Shown piece by piece: positions 1 to 10,679 of a stretch of 64,000 nt of DNA. A program made the translations under genes and the position numbers. Source of the DNA: Nicotiana tabacum (lineage: Eukaryota > Streptophyta > Magnoliopsida > Solanales > Solanaceae); contig NC_134096.1 in assembly GCF_000715075.1 (NCBI RefSeq), positions 41,489,804 through 41,553,803 of the forward strand, written 5' to 3'. Under the pieces are notes generated by a model that was given only the letters and a program-made list of their open reading frames with translations, was not told where the DNA came from and searched no databases. Position 1 is the stretch's first letter; the number at the start of each line of letters is the position of its first letter.

Positions 1-102
1 CAATTACTCCCGGCAAGTCATACAACAACTGTAAAGCATAAATTGAGTAGTAAATAGGGGAACATGGCTGTAATACTCAAAATGACCGGTCGGGTCGTTA
101 CA
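1..102 (-). repeat. LTR 5' end, gypsy family with TGTAACGACCCGACCGG start
   Basis: Read on the minus strand, an LTR begins at position 102 with TGTAACGACCCGACCGG and runs off the left edge. The same start occurs at 48666 and 57043 (plus strand) in the complete LARD element. No polypurine tract lies next to it, so this is either the outer edge of a 5' LTR or a truncated copy. Confidence 0.7.
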
Positions 103-701
103 CCGAGCCGTATGTTTCTCAGATCAACGACTCACATTTTATCTCCAATTTTCTTTTGATTTTAATCACCCGCCCGAGAGATCTAATCCCTTATATTGAA
201 TTGGGATACCTGCCCCTTCCTAACCACTTATGTTGAATTGGGATACGACATCAGAGTAGAGAAATGAGCCGTTCAACCCCTTTAAAATGTTCAAGGGTCG
301 TCCACTGCCTAAGTGGGTCCCATTGGGAGCTTATTGCATGATCCCACAAAAACATGAATATCTCTCTACTCGGATGTTGTATCGACAAATGATTTAATGC
401 GTTAGAAACTAGACTCATGGATATTCACTTTGGCAAGCCTTCAAATTGCAAACTTTCGCCAAATAGTGCCGAAACCTTCTAGAAACATCCAAATACAAAT
501 CCGGGCATACGCCCAAGTCCAAAATCACCATCCGAATTTAACAGAATCATCAAAACTCCGATGTGAGATCAAATACTCAAAAGTCAAACTTGGTTAGCTC
601 TTCCAATTTAAAGCTTCTTAGTTGAGAATCATTCTTTATATCAATCCCGAATTACCTAAAAATTAAAACTGACGATTCACATAAGTCATAATACATCATA
701 T
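103..701 (-). repeat. Eroded gypsy LTR, left half (split by hAT)
   Basis: AT-rich sequence without coding potential. Phrases such as 'gggcatacgcccaagtcc' at about 507 recur at 6401-6833 and 10009-10205, which marks all three as relics of one minus-strand LTR family. The relic resumes at 4389 after the hAT element, so the hAT is the younger insertion. Confidence 0.6.
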
Positions 702-906
702 TAAGGGTGGCAAGTGGGCCGGTCCCGGGCCTAAATGGGCTAAGTGGGCCGATCCAAACGGTCCCGGTCCCGGACCGGTCCCAAATTAAACGGGCCAAAC
801 GGTCCCGGGCTAAATAGTCTTTTTGTAAGGACCGGCCCGGGACCGGAACCGTTTGGTCCCGGGCTAAACGGTCCCGGCCCGCGGGCTAAATGGACTAAGT
901 GGGATA
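702..906. repeat. hAT left subterminal GGTCCCG repeat block
   Basis: About 200 bp densely packed with GGTCCCG and CGGGACC words in both orientations, plus AAGTGGGC words, in an otherwise AT-rich element. In hAT elements, clustered subterminal motifs are usual transposase-binding sites; that role is inferred here. Confidence 0.8.
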
Positions 907-1393
907 AGTGGGCCCAATGAATTTTTTTAAAAAAAAATTAAATAGAAATTAGAGACAAAAGGATGTTAAAAATAATATCTAAGGCAATGCCTTGTAAAAT
1001 TTATTATAAAATTGTGACCTAAATTTTTAAATATTTTTTAATTAAAATTTAATGTCTAAATAAGAAAATATTGTAAAGAGATATTCAAAGCAATGCCTTG
1101 TAATTTTATTATAGCATTAAAAAATATGGCAATATCTTTCTTAGCCTTTATCCCCCTATGGAATGAGCACAACAAGGTGCTAATACCACCATTGAGAAGA
1201 AAAAGAAACTAATCAAGATGTGCCAAAATACAAGTTACATAATACATATTAATTTTTGTTCATACAAGTTACATGGTATCTCTTACAAACTTCATAAATC
1301 TATCAAGGTCTGGAGGAATTTCCGTTGGTGGTGGCGGAAAAGTAGCTTGGTCATCGCCACTTCCGGGCGAAGCAACATCCTCCGCAAGTTCAG

Positions 1394-3797
1394 CTAGATT
1401 TCTTCGTAAGCTTCGTCTTCATCTGGTTGTGATTCAGTAAGTCCAAAATTTCTTCTTTCCGACCGGATCCAATCTCTGAAAAGTACTGATTTTTCCAAGC
1501 TCTCCCTCATAGATGCTCTATAATCACCGAGTTGAAGTCTTGCTTGACTGAAAGAGCTCTCTGATGCCACTGTTGAAGCTTGAATAGTTAAAATGTCTCG
1601 GGCCATCCTTGAAAGAACCGGAAAGTATTTTTCTTTGTCCTTCCACCATTCCAAAAGATTAAAGGAGCCATCGGGATTCACTTCCTCAATTCCATGCGAC
1701 AAATAAACTTCAAGCTCATTTAGTTGTGAAAAATTACTACTACTAGAACCTTGAGAACCCCTAAACTCGCCGAAGCACTAAGTGCTCTTACTCCCAGAGT
1801 TCTTTTAGATGATTGAGAATCAGAAGAAGAAGGAGTTAGAATATTCGGTCTAGCATGATTTAATGCAACTTGATAAGTATTAAAAATAGTTTGAGCATTT
1901 ATTCTAATTGAGGCTATTGCTTCCGGAAGTTGAGACAATTCCTCATCTTCAAGTGCTAAACCATTATAAACAGTTTCATACCAAAAATGAGGACCTCCTA
2001 ATTTCATACAAGGATTTAACAAAGCAGAAATACCATAAATAGGGGGAATAGGAAAAAAATATTTTTAAAACTTTTTTCTCATAGAATCAATAGCAAGTTT
2101 ATAAATTTCCCACCCTCTGAAAAATGAGCAAACAAATTTGCAAGTTCTTCAATATAAACTAAACAGTTAGAAATAGTAGGATAATATTGCCCAGAAAATT
2201 CATTTGTAGCAATATGAAATTTTTCTAAAAACTCTACAGGTATTTTAACATTAGCCCAATCCCCATTTGTAAGGTGCTCATCATCATCACTTACATGTGC
2301 ATTAAATGTTGAATTTATGTGGTTTCTATATTCATATGCAACAACCAAACTTTCATACATGTAATTCCATCTAGTTGGACAAGGTTTAGGAACCTTTCTT
2401 TCTCTTAGGCCAAATTCATCGCATCTTTTAAAATATTCTCTAAGTCTACTTCTACGGTTTGAATAAAAAATCCAGTTAAGAGCCATTTTAACCTTTTCAA
2501 TTTCAATATTTAAAATTCTCATACCATCACCCACAATTAAATGGTAAATATGACAAATACATCTAACATGAAAAATATCACTAAATGCAGGATTTAGCGT
2601 AGTGGTAAGCAAGGCTATAGCATTTGTGTTACTAGTAGCATTATCCATTGAAATTGACATTATTTTATCACTAATGCAAAAATATCTACAAATATCTGTA
2701 ACTGTGCTAGCAATAAACTGCCCTGTGTGACATGAATTAATTATTCTATAAGAAATAATGCGCTTTTGCATTATCCAATCCTCATCAATCCAATGACTGG
2801 TAACAGTAAGGTTATCACAGTCGTTACCACTTCTACCAATATCAGTTGTAATAGCAACACGATAATTTATATGAGTAAATAAATAGCGCAAATATTGTTC
2901 ATATTCATGTTTATATTTATAAATATCGCTCTTTACGGTTGTGCTAGGAAAACCTTTATAAGTAGGATTAAAAATATTTCTAATATAATGCACAAAGTTA
3001 GGGTCAGAAGGAAAACTATAGGGTAAACACATAACAGTTACCATTTTTGCCAATTCTTCCCGATCTTTTTTTGGATCATAATATAAAATACCACCGGTAA
3101 CAGTGTTAATTCCCGGTTGAAATTGATTTGAACCGGTACTAGGGTCAACCTGACTAGGAGTAGGTAGACTTTTTCCCTCGGCCAAAGCTTTCAGACGAAG
3201 ATATCTCACTCTATCTTGAGGGTGTTTCATTATGTGTCTAGCCAAAGTTTCCGCCCCCCCCCCACGATCCAAAATATTTAAAAACTAACTTCGTGCCACA
3301 AGTTTTACACTTAGCCTTATTTTTTGGAATTAGTTGAGTAAAAAAATGGCCAAACGAGAGATGTTTCCGTCCGTTTGCTAGGTTGTCTAGAAAAAGTAGG
3401 GGTAGTAACAGGAGTATCATATAGTGCATCATTTGGATTAGCAGGGTTATCACTAGTTGGGTTAACATCAGGAGCAGGACTAGTTGGTGTATCATCATCC
3501 GGTTGAGTTTCATCAAAATCTATTTTCTCGTCATCATTTTCATCAATAGTTGGATTAGAATAAAGAGCATTCATTAATTCATGGTCTAATTGTTCACCAG
3601 CTCTAATATTATGGCAAAATTGACTTTCAGTAAATTATAATAAATTATTATCGCTATCAATAATAGTAGGTGTAGGACGGATATGGAGTTTGGTTCGGGG
3701 AGCCCGGGGTAGTGAAGGAGGAACAGATTAAGCAGTAGATTCATCACTCTTGAATTTTCCCTTATTTTTACCAAAAAGTTTTTTTAAGGAAGCCATC
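1394..3797 (-). pseudogene. hAT transposase (BED zinc finger, RNase H-like core, C-terminal dimerisation domain), frame-broken
   Basis: Reading on the minus strand from a likely ATG at 3797, the order is an acidic, proline-rich N-terminal region, a BED-type zinc finger (CKTC near 3285, HIMKH near 3240), a catalytic core, and a hAT dimerisation domain at the end (ASTVASESSFS, about 1394-1702). The core from 3272 to 2079 is open for 397 codons. It contains TTDIG for the first catalytic aspartate, SMDNATSN for the second and RCICHI, the usual Cys-His motif of the family. Stop codons interrupt the N-terminal part near 3728 and 3630. A frameshift lies in a run of C near 3250, and further breaks are near 2050 and 1715. 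In life the protein would bind the subterminal repeats and cut the ends. This copy is a decayed pseudogene. Confidence 0.9.
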
Positions 3798-4179
3798 TTA
3801 ATTAATAAAGTAATAGAAAATAAATAAAACAAACAAAATTATAATATTAAAACTTAAGAGTTGGAACACGTTTACCGAATTGACGAACAACTTGTTAAAA
3901 ATTGATTATCGTTGAAGACTTCAATTCACCAACTTCGCAATTGTTTCACAAATTGTAACAATAAAGTAAGCAATAGTAGCAATTATAGAAGAAAATTAGA
4001 GAGAGATTGTGATAGATTGATGATTTTGTAAGAAAAAATGAAAGAATGAGGGGGTATTTATAGTTGAAAATAGGGAAAAAGTGTAATTATAAAAAGTTTG
4101 GGATTAAAACAAAGTTGGGGGGGGGTTGGGGGGTTAAATGGCTATTTTATAAATAGCCAACGGCTATATTTAAAAAAAA

Positions 4180-4388
4180 TAGCCGTTGGGACCGTTTGGC
4201 CCGCTAAGGGACCGATCCGGTCCCGGTCCCTGGCGGGCCAAATGGTCCCGGCCCTGACGGGCCCAAAGCATAGGACCGACCCACGAGACCGGCCCAAGCC
4301 CACTAAAACCGGTCCAAATGATCCTGGCCCGTTTGGACCGCGATCCCGAGCCGGTCCCGGGCCTGGACCGACCCACTTGTCAGCCTTA
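4180..4388. repeat. hAT right subterminal GGTCCCG repeat block
   Basis: Counterpart of the left block, with the same GGTCCCG/CGGGACC vocabulary over about 200 bp, ending at the right terminal repeat. An open frame crossing it (4098-4460) is only a by-product of high GC. Confidence 0.8.
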
Positions 4389-4735
4389 CATCTTATGAAG
4401 CTACTCAAGACTTTAAATAACCGAACAAATTGCAAAGGCTCAAAACGACTGGATGGGTAGTTATAGAAATGTACCGCAGTTTATATCACAAATGTATGAT
4501 AATTGTATTATTATTGTCAGGTCTAACAACATCATACGAACTCGCTCGCGTGATCAAAACACAAAAATAACATCTAAAACTCCGAATTTAACTCTAAAAC
4601 GCATGAATTTCAAAGAAATGTTCAAGAACTTCTAGAATTACGACTAAACGTCTGAATCCTATCAAATCAACTCCAAACGACATCGAATTTTGCAGACAAG
4701 TTCTAAAAACCATAATGGACCTATACCAAGTCCGT
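4389..4735 (-). repeat. Eroded gypsy LTR continuing right of the hAT
   Basis: Sequence resumes directly from 701 after one target-site copy. The minus-strand reading from about 4735 down to 4510 resembles the LTR stretch that flanks the accD fragments ('gatttgataggattc' type words). Near 4464 there is a decayed LTR start next to 'ctcaaaacgactgg'. Confidence 0.5.
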
Positions 4736-4744
4736 TACAAGGAA

Positions 4745-5130
4745 TCTTTGTATTAATGACCGACTGTAATACAACCGTTAGTAGGAGTTTTATTCTCATT
4801 CAAGAAGCGCTTGATTTGAGGATCTTGTCTCCCTGAATAGAGCTATAAATAGGAAATTTTTTATTCATTATTGGACATGAAACATTTTGTATGCAAAAGC
4901 TTAATTCGGCTCTTACGCTATAAAATTGCACTTTTACTTTATTGTTAATATCATTCTTGTTACTGCTATCGGAGAAGCCAAACTTATAGCCAGGATCGTA
5001 TTTCTTTTAAAGTTATTTTATAATCTTATTTCTATTCTTATTTCTTTCATATTTCTGTATCAAAATAATTCACGTGTCTATAAACCATGTTACAAATTTA
5101 ACTGTACTGTTTTACGGGTAAACAGTTCGG
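4745..5130 (+). repeat. Tat/Ogre-like gypsy LTR end and leader
   Basis: The segment has a TATA-like box, then an AT-rich stretch, and ends at about 5128 before GGCGCCCACCGTGGGG (5130-5145). That GC-rich word is characteristic of the leader of plant Tat-type Ty3/gypsy elements. The left end of the LTR is not distinguishable. Confidence 0.55.
4844..4851 (+). promoter_or_regulatory. TATA box of the Tat-like LTR
   Basis: TATAAATA lies about 280 bp upstream of the LTR end, a plausible U3/R promoter position. Inferred from sequence and placement only. Confidence 0.4.
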
Positions 5131-5277
5131 CGCCCACCGTGGGGCATAGACAATTGTGCAAATGACAAGCTAAAATGTAGGCATGTGTAAGGTGTGCTAT
5201 CATAACTCAATCAGCAATTTCATCACAAAATTAGCAATTATCAAGTTCGTTCAGGAAATTAGCCTCTATGTAACTTC

Positions 5278-5490
5278 AAACATGGATCAAATAAATTCGT
5301 CAAAGAAGAGGTAACTCACCTACTTGATATCAGTTCGATCCAAGAGGTAAAGTATCCAGACTGGCTAGCTAACGTAGTAGTTCCTAAGAAAAATAATAAA
5401 TTTTGCATGTGCGTAGACTATAAGGACTTGAATAAGGCGTGCCCAAATGACTCGTTCCCACTGCCAAACATCGATCAAATGATTGATGCA
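5278..5490 (+). pseudogene. Ty3/gypsy reverse transcriptase fragment (Tat lineage)
   Basis: Seventy-one codons without a stop encode the N-terminal part of a gypsy reverse transcriptase. Recognisable words in order are IQEVKYPDWLANVVVPKK, VDYKDLNKACPNDSFPLP and IDQMIDA, which match the fingers region of Tat-type RTs. The catalytic YxDD region is absent. The fragment joins abruptly at 5491 to LTR sequence of another family. Only about 150 bp separate it from the leader, so gag, protease and most of pol are deleted. Confidence 0.88.
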
Positions 5491-6030
5491 CCGCCGGGCA
5501 CGAGATACTGGAGATATTGATGACTGAGTTGGAGCCTGAGTGCCGTGTTGTGAGTGATATTGAGGGGATCGGGTTGCGCATCGTAGCAGGCACCTATAGG
5601 CTATATATATATATATATATATATATATAGATTATTGATGGGATCGGGCTGTGTGCCCCAACATGCCACATTGGCTTTATATGTATTATTATTATATGGA
5701 TCGGGCTGCACGCCGCAGCAGGCCCTATGGGCTTTATATATATTATTTATGGGATCAGGCTGCACGCCGCAACATGCCATGATAGCTTATATTGGCGCTT
5801 GGGCAGGATCCGCCCCTCCGGAGTCTGACATACCAGCAATGAGCGCAGTATTTATTGATTCATGATGGGATCGGGCTGCGCACCGCATTAGGTACCATAC
5901 AGTGCTGAGTGACTGAGTGTGAAGAGTGATTGAGCGTGATGAGTGGGAGTGTGAGACAGTGATATTGAGTACTCTGAGAGTGTGAGTACATGAGTTCATC
6001 ACTGTGATGCATTACATTTGACATGCATGC
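5491..6030 (+). repeat. LTR fragment of the LARD family with ~65-bp tandem units
   Basis: The segment matches the middle of the LARD LTRs (51890-52400 and 58980-59470), with shared words such as 'gagatattgatgactgag', 'gcccctccgg' and 'gagtacatgagttcatc'. Between 5565 and 5900 a unit containing GGATCGGGCTGC and CGCCGCA is repeated about five times, with a short (TA)n run at 5602-5628. Truncated at both ends. Confidence 0.75.
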
Positions 6031-6400
6031 GCAAACTCACTCCATTTTGTTGGAGGGATACCCTACTCACGGGACTCATCACACTGCTAATACGCTACCT
6101 CCTTAAGGCGATAGGAGGCCAACTCCACTACTTCTGTCACTGTGGAACGCATAACGCAGAGAGTCTTATGCATCTCATCGATAAAACCCTCGGGGTCCTC
6201 CACATGACTCCATGTGGACTGTTTGAGACTTTTTATGCTGATATCCTCTTTAATCGAGTTGCCCGCTTAGATTTCATGTCTATGGGGTTAAATACAATGA
6301 GAATCAACACTACTCAGCAACTTGGTTTAACCGTCTAAGTTTAATCATCTAGAAATAATGCCTATAAGTAGTGCGCCATTCAACACGGTTCCATATTAAG
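6031..6400. other. Unassigned stretch
   Basis: A plus-strand open frame of 106 codons (6018-6338) crosses it, but the translation shows no motif I recognise and its start lies inside LTR sequence. I see no repeat or RNA signature. Most likely decayed retroelement sequence. Confidence 0.4.
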
Positions 6401-6833
6401 TTTGCAGACAAGTTCTAATTAGCATAACAGACCTATTCCAAGTCCCAAAATTTAATTCCGGGCTTGAAAGCTAAAAGTCAACCTACGGTTAAACTTTTCA
6501 ATTTTAAATTGCCAAATTTTGGTAAAACAACACAAATCAACCTACAGACATCCGATTCAATTTCGGGCATACGCCCAAGTCCAAAATTACCATACGAACC
6601 TATTGGAATCATCAAAATACTATTCTGATGTCGTTTCCACAAAAGTCAAACTTCGATTAGCTCTTACAACTTAAGCTTCTATAAATGACACTAAGTGTTC
6701 CAAATCACTCTTGAACCTTCCCAAAGCCAAACCAATCACCCCGCAAGTCAAAAAACAAACAAACACGCATACGAGAAATATCAAATAAGGGAATAGAGCT
6801 AAAATACACAAAACGACTGGCCAGGTCGTTACA
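6401..6833 (-). repeat. Gypsy LTR relic with recognisable 5' end
   Basis: The minus-strand reading starts at 6833 with TGTAACGACCTGGCCAG and shares long stretches with 420-700 and 10009-10205. It is cut off at about 6400. No internal retroelement sequence is attached. Confidence 0.7.
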
Positions 6834-6913
6834 AAAAATCATCGATGAAAAGCAAGAGAAAAAAGAAAAATAAATAATTGAATCTTAACAAAGAAACTTA
6901 GTCTAGTATTCAG

Positions 6914-7102
6914 ATGGCTCCATATAAGGCCTATATAGGAGGCAGTGTCATTCTCTAGTAGGTTGGTACGAGCCCGACGAGGCTAGGTTATTGGGCACAG
7001 GCTTGGTTCGCGATGCTTTGAAGAAGGTGAAGTTGATTCAGAAGAGGTTTCACACAGCCCAGTCTAGGCAGAAGAGTTATGCGGATCGAATGGTTCATGA
7101 TT
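6914..7102 (+). pseudogene. Ty3/gypsy integrase C-terminal fragment
   Basis: The translation begins MAPYKA and, after a small frameshift, continues VGWYEPDEARLLG and then QSRQKSYADR. This is the stretch between integrase core and C-terminal domain in chromovirus-type gypsy polyproteins. No flanking pol remains; the piece sits between an LTR relic and tandem repeats. Confidence 0.85.
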
Positions 7103-7116
7103 GAACTAATATTATT

Positions 7117-7415
7117 AAAATCTCTGCATGATAGGAGTGGCTAAAAATGTAAAATCTCTACATGACGGGAGAGACAAGAATTGAAAATCTCCGCATGATG
7201 GGAGTATTTTTGATTTTTTTTTGAAAGATGAGATTGAACCCAAGATGGGTTCTTGATTGATTTTAAAAAAAAAATAAATGAGATCGAACCCGGGAAGGGT
7301 ACTTGATTGATGATTTTTTAATTTTTGAAAAATGAGATCGAACCTGGGAAGGGTCCTTGATTGATGAATTTGTTTTAAAAAATGTGACCAAACCCGTAGG
7401 TTGCCTACGTATCTC
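7117..7415. repeat. Two adjacent short tandem arrays
   Basis: First, three ~34-bp units around 'aaaatctctgcatgat' (7117-7208). Then about three and a half ~53-bp units around 'gagatcgaacccgggaagg' (7225-7415), each separated by A/T runs. Units differ by several substitutions, so the arrays are old. Noncoding. Confidence 0.8.
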
Positions 7416-7599
7416 GTCGAAACGAGAATCATGTCAGGCATAAGTTACCCCGGAACTATATATCAAATTCCTATGATACCTTTTTTTATCATCAAAATCA
7501 CTTTACGCATTCAACCTTTTTAAGGTGAACTAAGATATATCACTTTTTTATTGACCAATTTTTCAAAATGTGTGTAATTTCACTTGCCAATAAAGTCGA

Positions 7600-8190
7600 T
7601 GCGACGTGGTGCGACATGGTGCGACGTCATGCCATGCGTCGTGCCATGGTCATGACCTGCGTGTGCCATGGACATGCCGAGATTTTATCCGCAGAAGTGG
7701 AATCCCCTGAGCTTAAGTAGAATCCGCACCTCTGATGGTTTTTCCGTAGGTGCGGCATCGCAGATGCGATGAAAGGCTCGTATAAGCGGATTCGCTGGGC
7801 AAAAAATGGGAAATTTCGAGGGTTTGATTTATGATCCATTTTCGGACTTAGAGAGCTCGGTGTGAGACATTTTCAGGAGATTTTCAAGGGAAATATTGGG
7901 GTAAGAATTCCTAACTCGATTTTGGTTAAATTACACGAATCTATTGTTGATTTCATCATTAAATTAGTGTTTTGGAGTTGGAAATTTGGGAAACATTTGT
8001 GGAACTTCTTAGGATAAAATTTGGGGATTTGAAAGGCAATTTGAGGTCGGATTTGAGTAATTCTTGTATGGTTGGACTCGTTATTGAATGGGTATTCGGA
8101 TTTTGTAATTCGAATCATGTTGTACAGTTGTTGACTTTGAATGTAAAAATATCTTTATTATGTCATTTGATACTTGTGTGCAAAATTTGA
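7600..8190 (+). repeat. Eroded gypsy LTR, plus strand
   Basis: It carries words shared with the LARD LTR, such as 'ggttggactcgttattgaatggg' type sequence near 8070 and 'ttggggtaag' near 7895. A GC-rich repeat patch (7590-7780, 'gtgcgacgtcatgcc' words) occupies the place where the other LTRs carry their variable cassette. No coding content. Confidence 0.55.
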
Positions 8191-8203
8191 GTTCATACTA
8201 TTG

Positions 8204-8531
8204 TTCCTTGGGTTGATTTTTATGGGTCGACAAAATTTTAGACGATTCGGGTTTGGTCACTTAGATGCATGAAGTTGGCGTGGGCTAGCATACAAAAATA
8301 TGAAAATAGGTCCCTTTTTAGGATCCCAAAATGCCAAAAAATGAGGAACGATCATAGCGAAGTGATTACTATTTTTCCTTGGGTCAATTTCTATGGGCCG
8401 ACCAATTTTAGGCGATTCGTGTCCGGTCGCTCGGATGCATACAAATGGCCTGTGCTATAGGACACCAAAATTTGAAAATCAGGCAGAATTCCTTTTTTAT
8501 GGCCCCAAAATGCCACAAAAGAGGAACGATC
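8204..8531. repeat. Two-copy tandem repeat, period ~171 bp
   Basis: Copy 1 (8204-8353) and copy 2 (8375-8531) share 'ttccttgggt', 'atgggycgac', 'ttagrcgattcg', 'ccaaaatgcca' and 'gaggaacgatc' in the same order with many substitutions. Origin unknown. Confidence 0.8.
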
Positions 8532-8532
8532 C

Positions 8533-8565
<33 letters not shown>
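8533..8565. repeat. (TA)n(CA)n microsatellite
   Basis: A compound dinucleotide run directly after the second 171-bp repeat copy. Confidence 0.95.
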
Positions 8566-8589
8566 AAAAATTGACTACCCATAACCACC

Positions 8590-8787
8590 TGTTGCTATTA
8601 CCATAATCTAGCACCTGTTGCAGCAACAAGAAGAACATGGACCCCTTTGCATTCGAGGCACCTGCCGTAAGACCGGTGTAATAATTCCCTTTCAACTTCG
8701 GGTATTAAGGCCGCCGTAAAGTCGGCCATGAAGTCTACCAAAATTTGAGATTTGATGGCAGTTCGGGGTCGATACTCGATAATGGTG
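8590..8787 (-). pseudogene. Tat-lineage gypsy RNase H fragment
   Basis: The minus-strand translation gives RPRTAIKSQILVDFMADFT, then a frame change, then GASNAKGS. This is the junction of connection and archaeal-type RNase H domain typical of Tat/Ogre polyproteins (the -DFxADFTxxL- and GASNxKGS words). It is truncated at both ends and frameshifted. Confidence 0.75.
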
Positions 8788-8789
8788 TC

Positions 8790-10008
8790 TTGGGATTTTT
8801 GCCAGGACTCTAATGCAAACTCCAGGTTGTGGAGCTAAGGCTGTTCAAAATCGAACCGAAACCGTTAACCGAACCGAACCGATAGCTTATTGGCTTATTG
8901 GTATCGGATTATCAGGATAATGGATGGTGAACAAATTGAGATTTTATAATTAACGGCTTAACTATTTAGGGTCGGATTACTCAATTTTCTTATCGGGTAA
9001 ACCGTTAACCCGTTAAGAATTTTTATATTTATACTTTTACCCCTATATATATAAAGTACTATTGAAACCCTAAATGGCTAAATCCCTAATTTTTATTTTC
9101 TAATTCTCAATTGTCTGCAGCCACTAGAGGCAGAGAAGTCATTAGTCTCATCTTTTCTTAAACTGAAAACTAAGAAGTCAAAAAATCGAAATCTCAATGA
9201 TTAATATGTGTATGTCTGTATGAGTAGTCTTGATGGTATTAAAATTTGGTTAATACATGTATGACAATATCAGTAGTCTTGAAGACTCTTCAATTAAAAA
9301 ATACCGTTTGGTTAGATCTTAGATGGTATTAAAAATTTGGTATTGATTTGAAACTCTTTGGTATTTATTGAATGATTATTCAAAATATTTCTATTTGGTT
9401 TAGCCGATAAGCCGCCTGATAACCGCCCAATAATTGTTAATCCGATACCAATCCGCCCATTGTCTTATTGGATGGCTAGCGGATTACTACATTTATAAAC
9501 TGATAACCGCTAAGCCGAACCGTTAAGCGTAATTATCCCTTATGTGGAGCACTGGAACTAAAAATGGAGTCCTGGGTTATCTGCAAGGACCTTGATGCAA
9601 ACTCTAGGTTTGTGGAGCATTGGGATTGAAAATGATGTCATGAGTCATCTGGTAGGACCTTGATTTAAAATACATGTAGTGGAGAATTCGGATAGAAAAT
9701 GGAGTCCTACATTGTCTGCTGCTTGGACTCGTATGCAAACTCCAGGTTCTAGAGCATAGGGTTCGAAAATGGAGTCTGAGGTTGTCTAATAGGACACTGA
9801 TTCAAACTCCAGGTTGTGGAGCTTTGATTGAAAATATAGTCTTGGGTTATCTGCTAAGACTCTGATGTAAGCTATAGGTCATGGAGAGTTGAAACTAATA
9901 TAGTGTACTGGGTTGTGTGCCAGGGTTCTGATGAAAAGTCCATATTGTGCAACATTAGAATTCAAATTGGAGTTCTGGTTTTTCTGCCATGAATCTGATT
10001 CAAACTCT
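8790..10008. repeat. Degenerate ~67-bp minisatellite, interrupted by a hAT MITE
   Basis: Excluding the insert at 8836-9542, about eight units follow a pattern of 'gacyytgatgcaaactccagg', 'tgtggagcattggg', 'aaaatggagtcctgggt' and 'tctgc'. Unit starts near 9588, 9656, 9726, 9793, 9858, 9924 and 9991 give periods of 65-70 bp. Divergence between units is high. I see no coding frame maintained across units. Confidence 0.85.
8836..9542. mobile_element. 707-bp non-autonomous hAT-type element (MITE-like)
   Basis: Both ends have the inverted word TAAGG (left TAAGGCTG, right inverted TAAGGGAT). They carry dense subterminal repeats of the AACCGTTAACCG/GATAACCGC type in inverted orientation. A perfect 8-bp target duplication, TGTGGAGC, lies at 8828-8835 and 9543-9550. 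The interior has no transposase. It landed in a minisatellite unit. TSD length and terminal words differ from other MITE superfamilies, which supports hAT. Confidence 0.92.
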
Positions 10009-10205
10009 TGTAGACAAGTTCTAAATAGCGTAGCAGACCTATTCTAAGTCCAAAATCAAAATTTGAGCTCGATAGATAAAAGTCAACCTACGGTCAAACT
10101 TTTCAACTTCAAATTGCCAAATTTCGGCAAAATAATACAAATCAACCTACGGACTTTCAAATTCAATTCCGAACATATGCCCAAGTCCAAAATCACGATA
10201 CGAAG
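10009..10205 (-). repeat. Gypsy LTR relic
   Basis: It shares 'gacaagttctaa', 'aagtcaacctacggt', 'aaattgccaaat' and 'catatgcccaagtcc' with 6401-6833. Only about 200 bp remain, joined directly to a reverse transcriptase fragment. Confidence 0.65.
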
Positions 10206-10540
10206 CTTAACTCACACTCCTCCAACCATCTAAACGGGGAACCCTTCTGGGTCAATCTAGTCAATGGGGCTGCTATGGATGAAAAATCCTCCATGAATTG
10301 GCGATAATAACCCGCCAAACTAGGAAACTCTGGATCTCTATAGCTGAAATAGGTCTAGTCCAGTTCTGAACTGCCTCAATCTTCTTAGGGTCCACTTATG
10401 CTCTTTGTCGATACAACATGCCCCCAAAAGACGACTGAGTCTAACCAAAACTCACACTTTGAAAACTTGGCATATAACTGGCTATCTCTCAGAGTCTGAA
10501 GTACAACCTTCACTCTCATGTCTAGTAGTTTCAATTTTTG
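10206..10540 (-). pseudogene. Ty3/gypsy RT-RNase H connection fragment
   Basis: The minus-strand frame from about 10535 downward reads [20 protein letters not shown] and GHVVS. After a frameshift it continues with [12 protein letters not shown] and PISAIEIQSF-type words. This is the C-terminal end of the reverse transcriptase and the start of the RNase H connection in chromovirus-type elements. Catalytic residues of both enzymes lie outside the fragment. Confidence 0.85.
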
Positions 10541-10679
10541 ACTACTAGCTAGAATATTAATACTTTTATACATTTAAATAGTTCAAATATATTCTAAAGT
10601 GAAAAATGATTTGGTCCACTTGATGCCAAAGTCCTTCCTTCTCTATTATCATCCTTTGGAGACCCTTGGAGGTAAGAAG

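Larger units (their letters stand above)
702..4388 (-). mobile_element. hAT DNA transposon, full length but coding-defective
   Basis: The element is 3687 bp with imperfect terminal inverted repeats: the left end reads TAAGGGTGGCAAGTGGG and the inverted right end TAAGGCTGACAAGTGGG. It is flanked by an 8-bp target duplication with one mismatch (CATCATAT at 694-701, CATCTTAT at 4389-4396). Both ends carry GC-rich subterminal repeats. The interior holds a minus-strand transposase of the plant BED/RICESLEEPER type with several frame breaks, so the copy is not autonomous now. Ends, target-site size and coding content all agree, and the termini are confident. Confidence 0.93.

Noticed and set aside
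4098..4460. 120-codon Gly/Pro/Arg-rich open frame
   Set aside because: It crosses the GC-rich hAT terminal repeats. Low complexity explains the open frame.
7600..7780. Palindromic 'gtcatgccatgcgtcgtgccatg' type cluster as a hairpin RNA gene
   Set aside because: Repeated words are part of the LTR's variable cassette. No flanking structure or conserved precursor can be seen.
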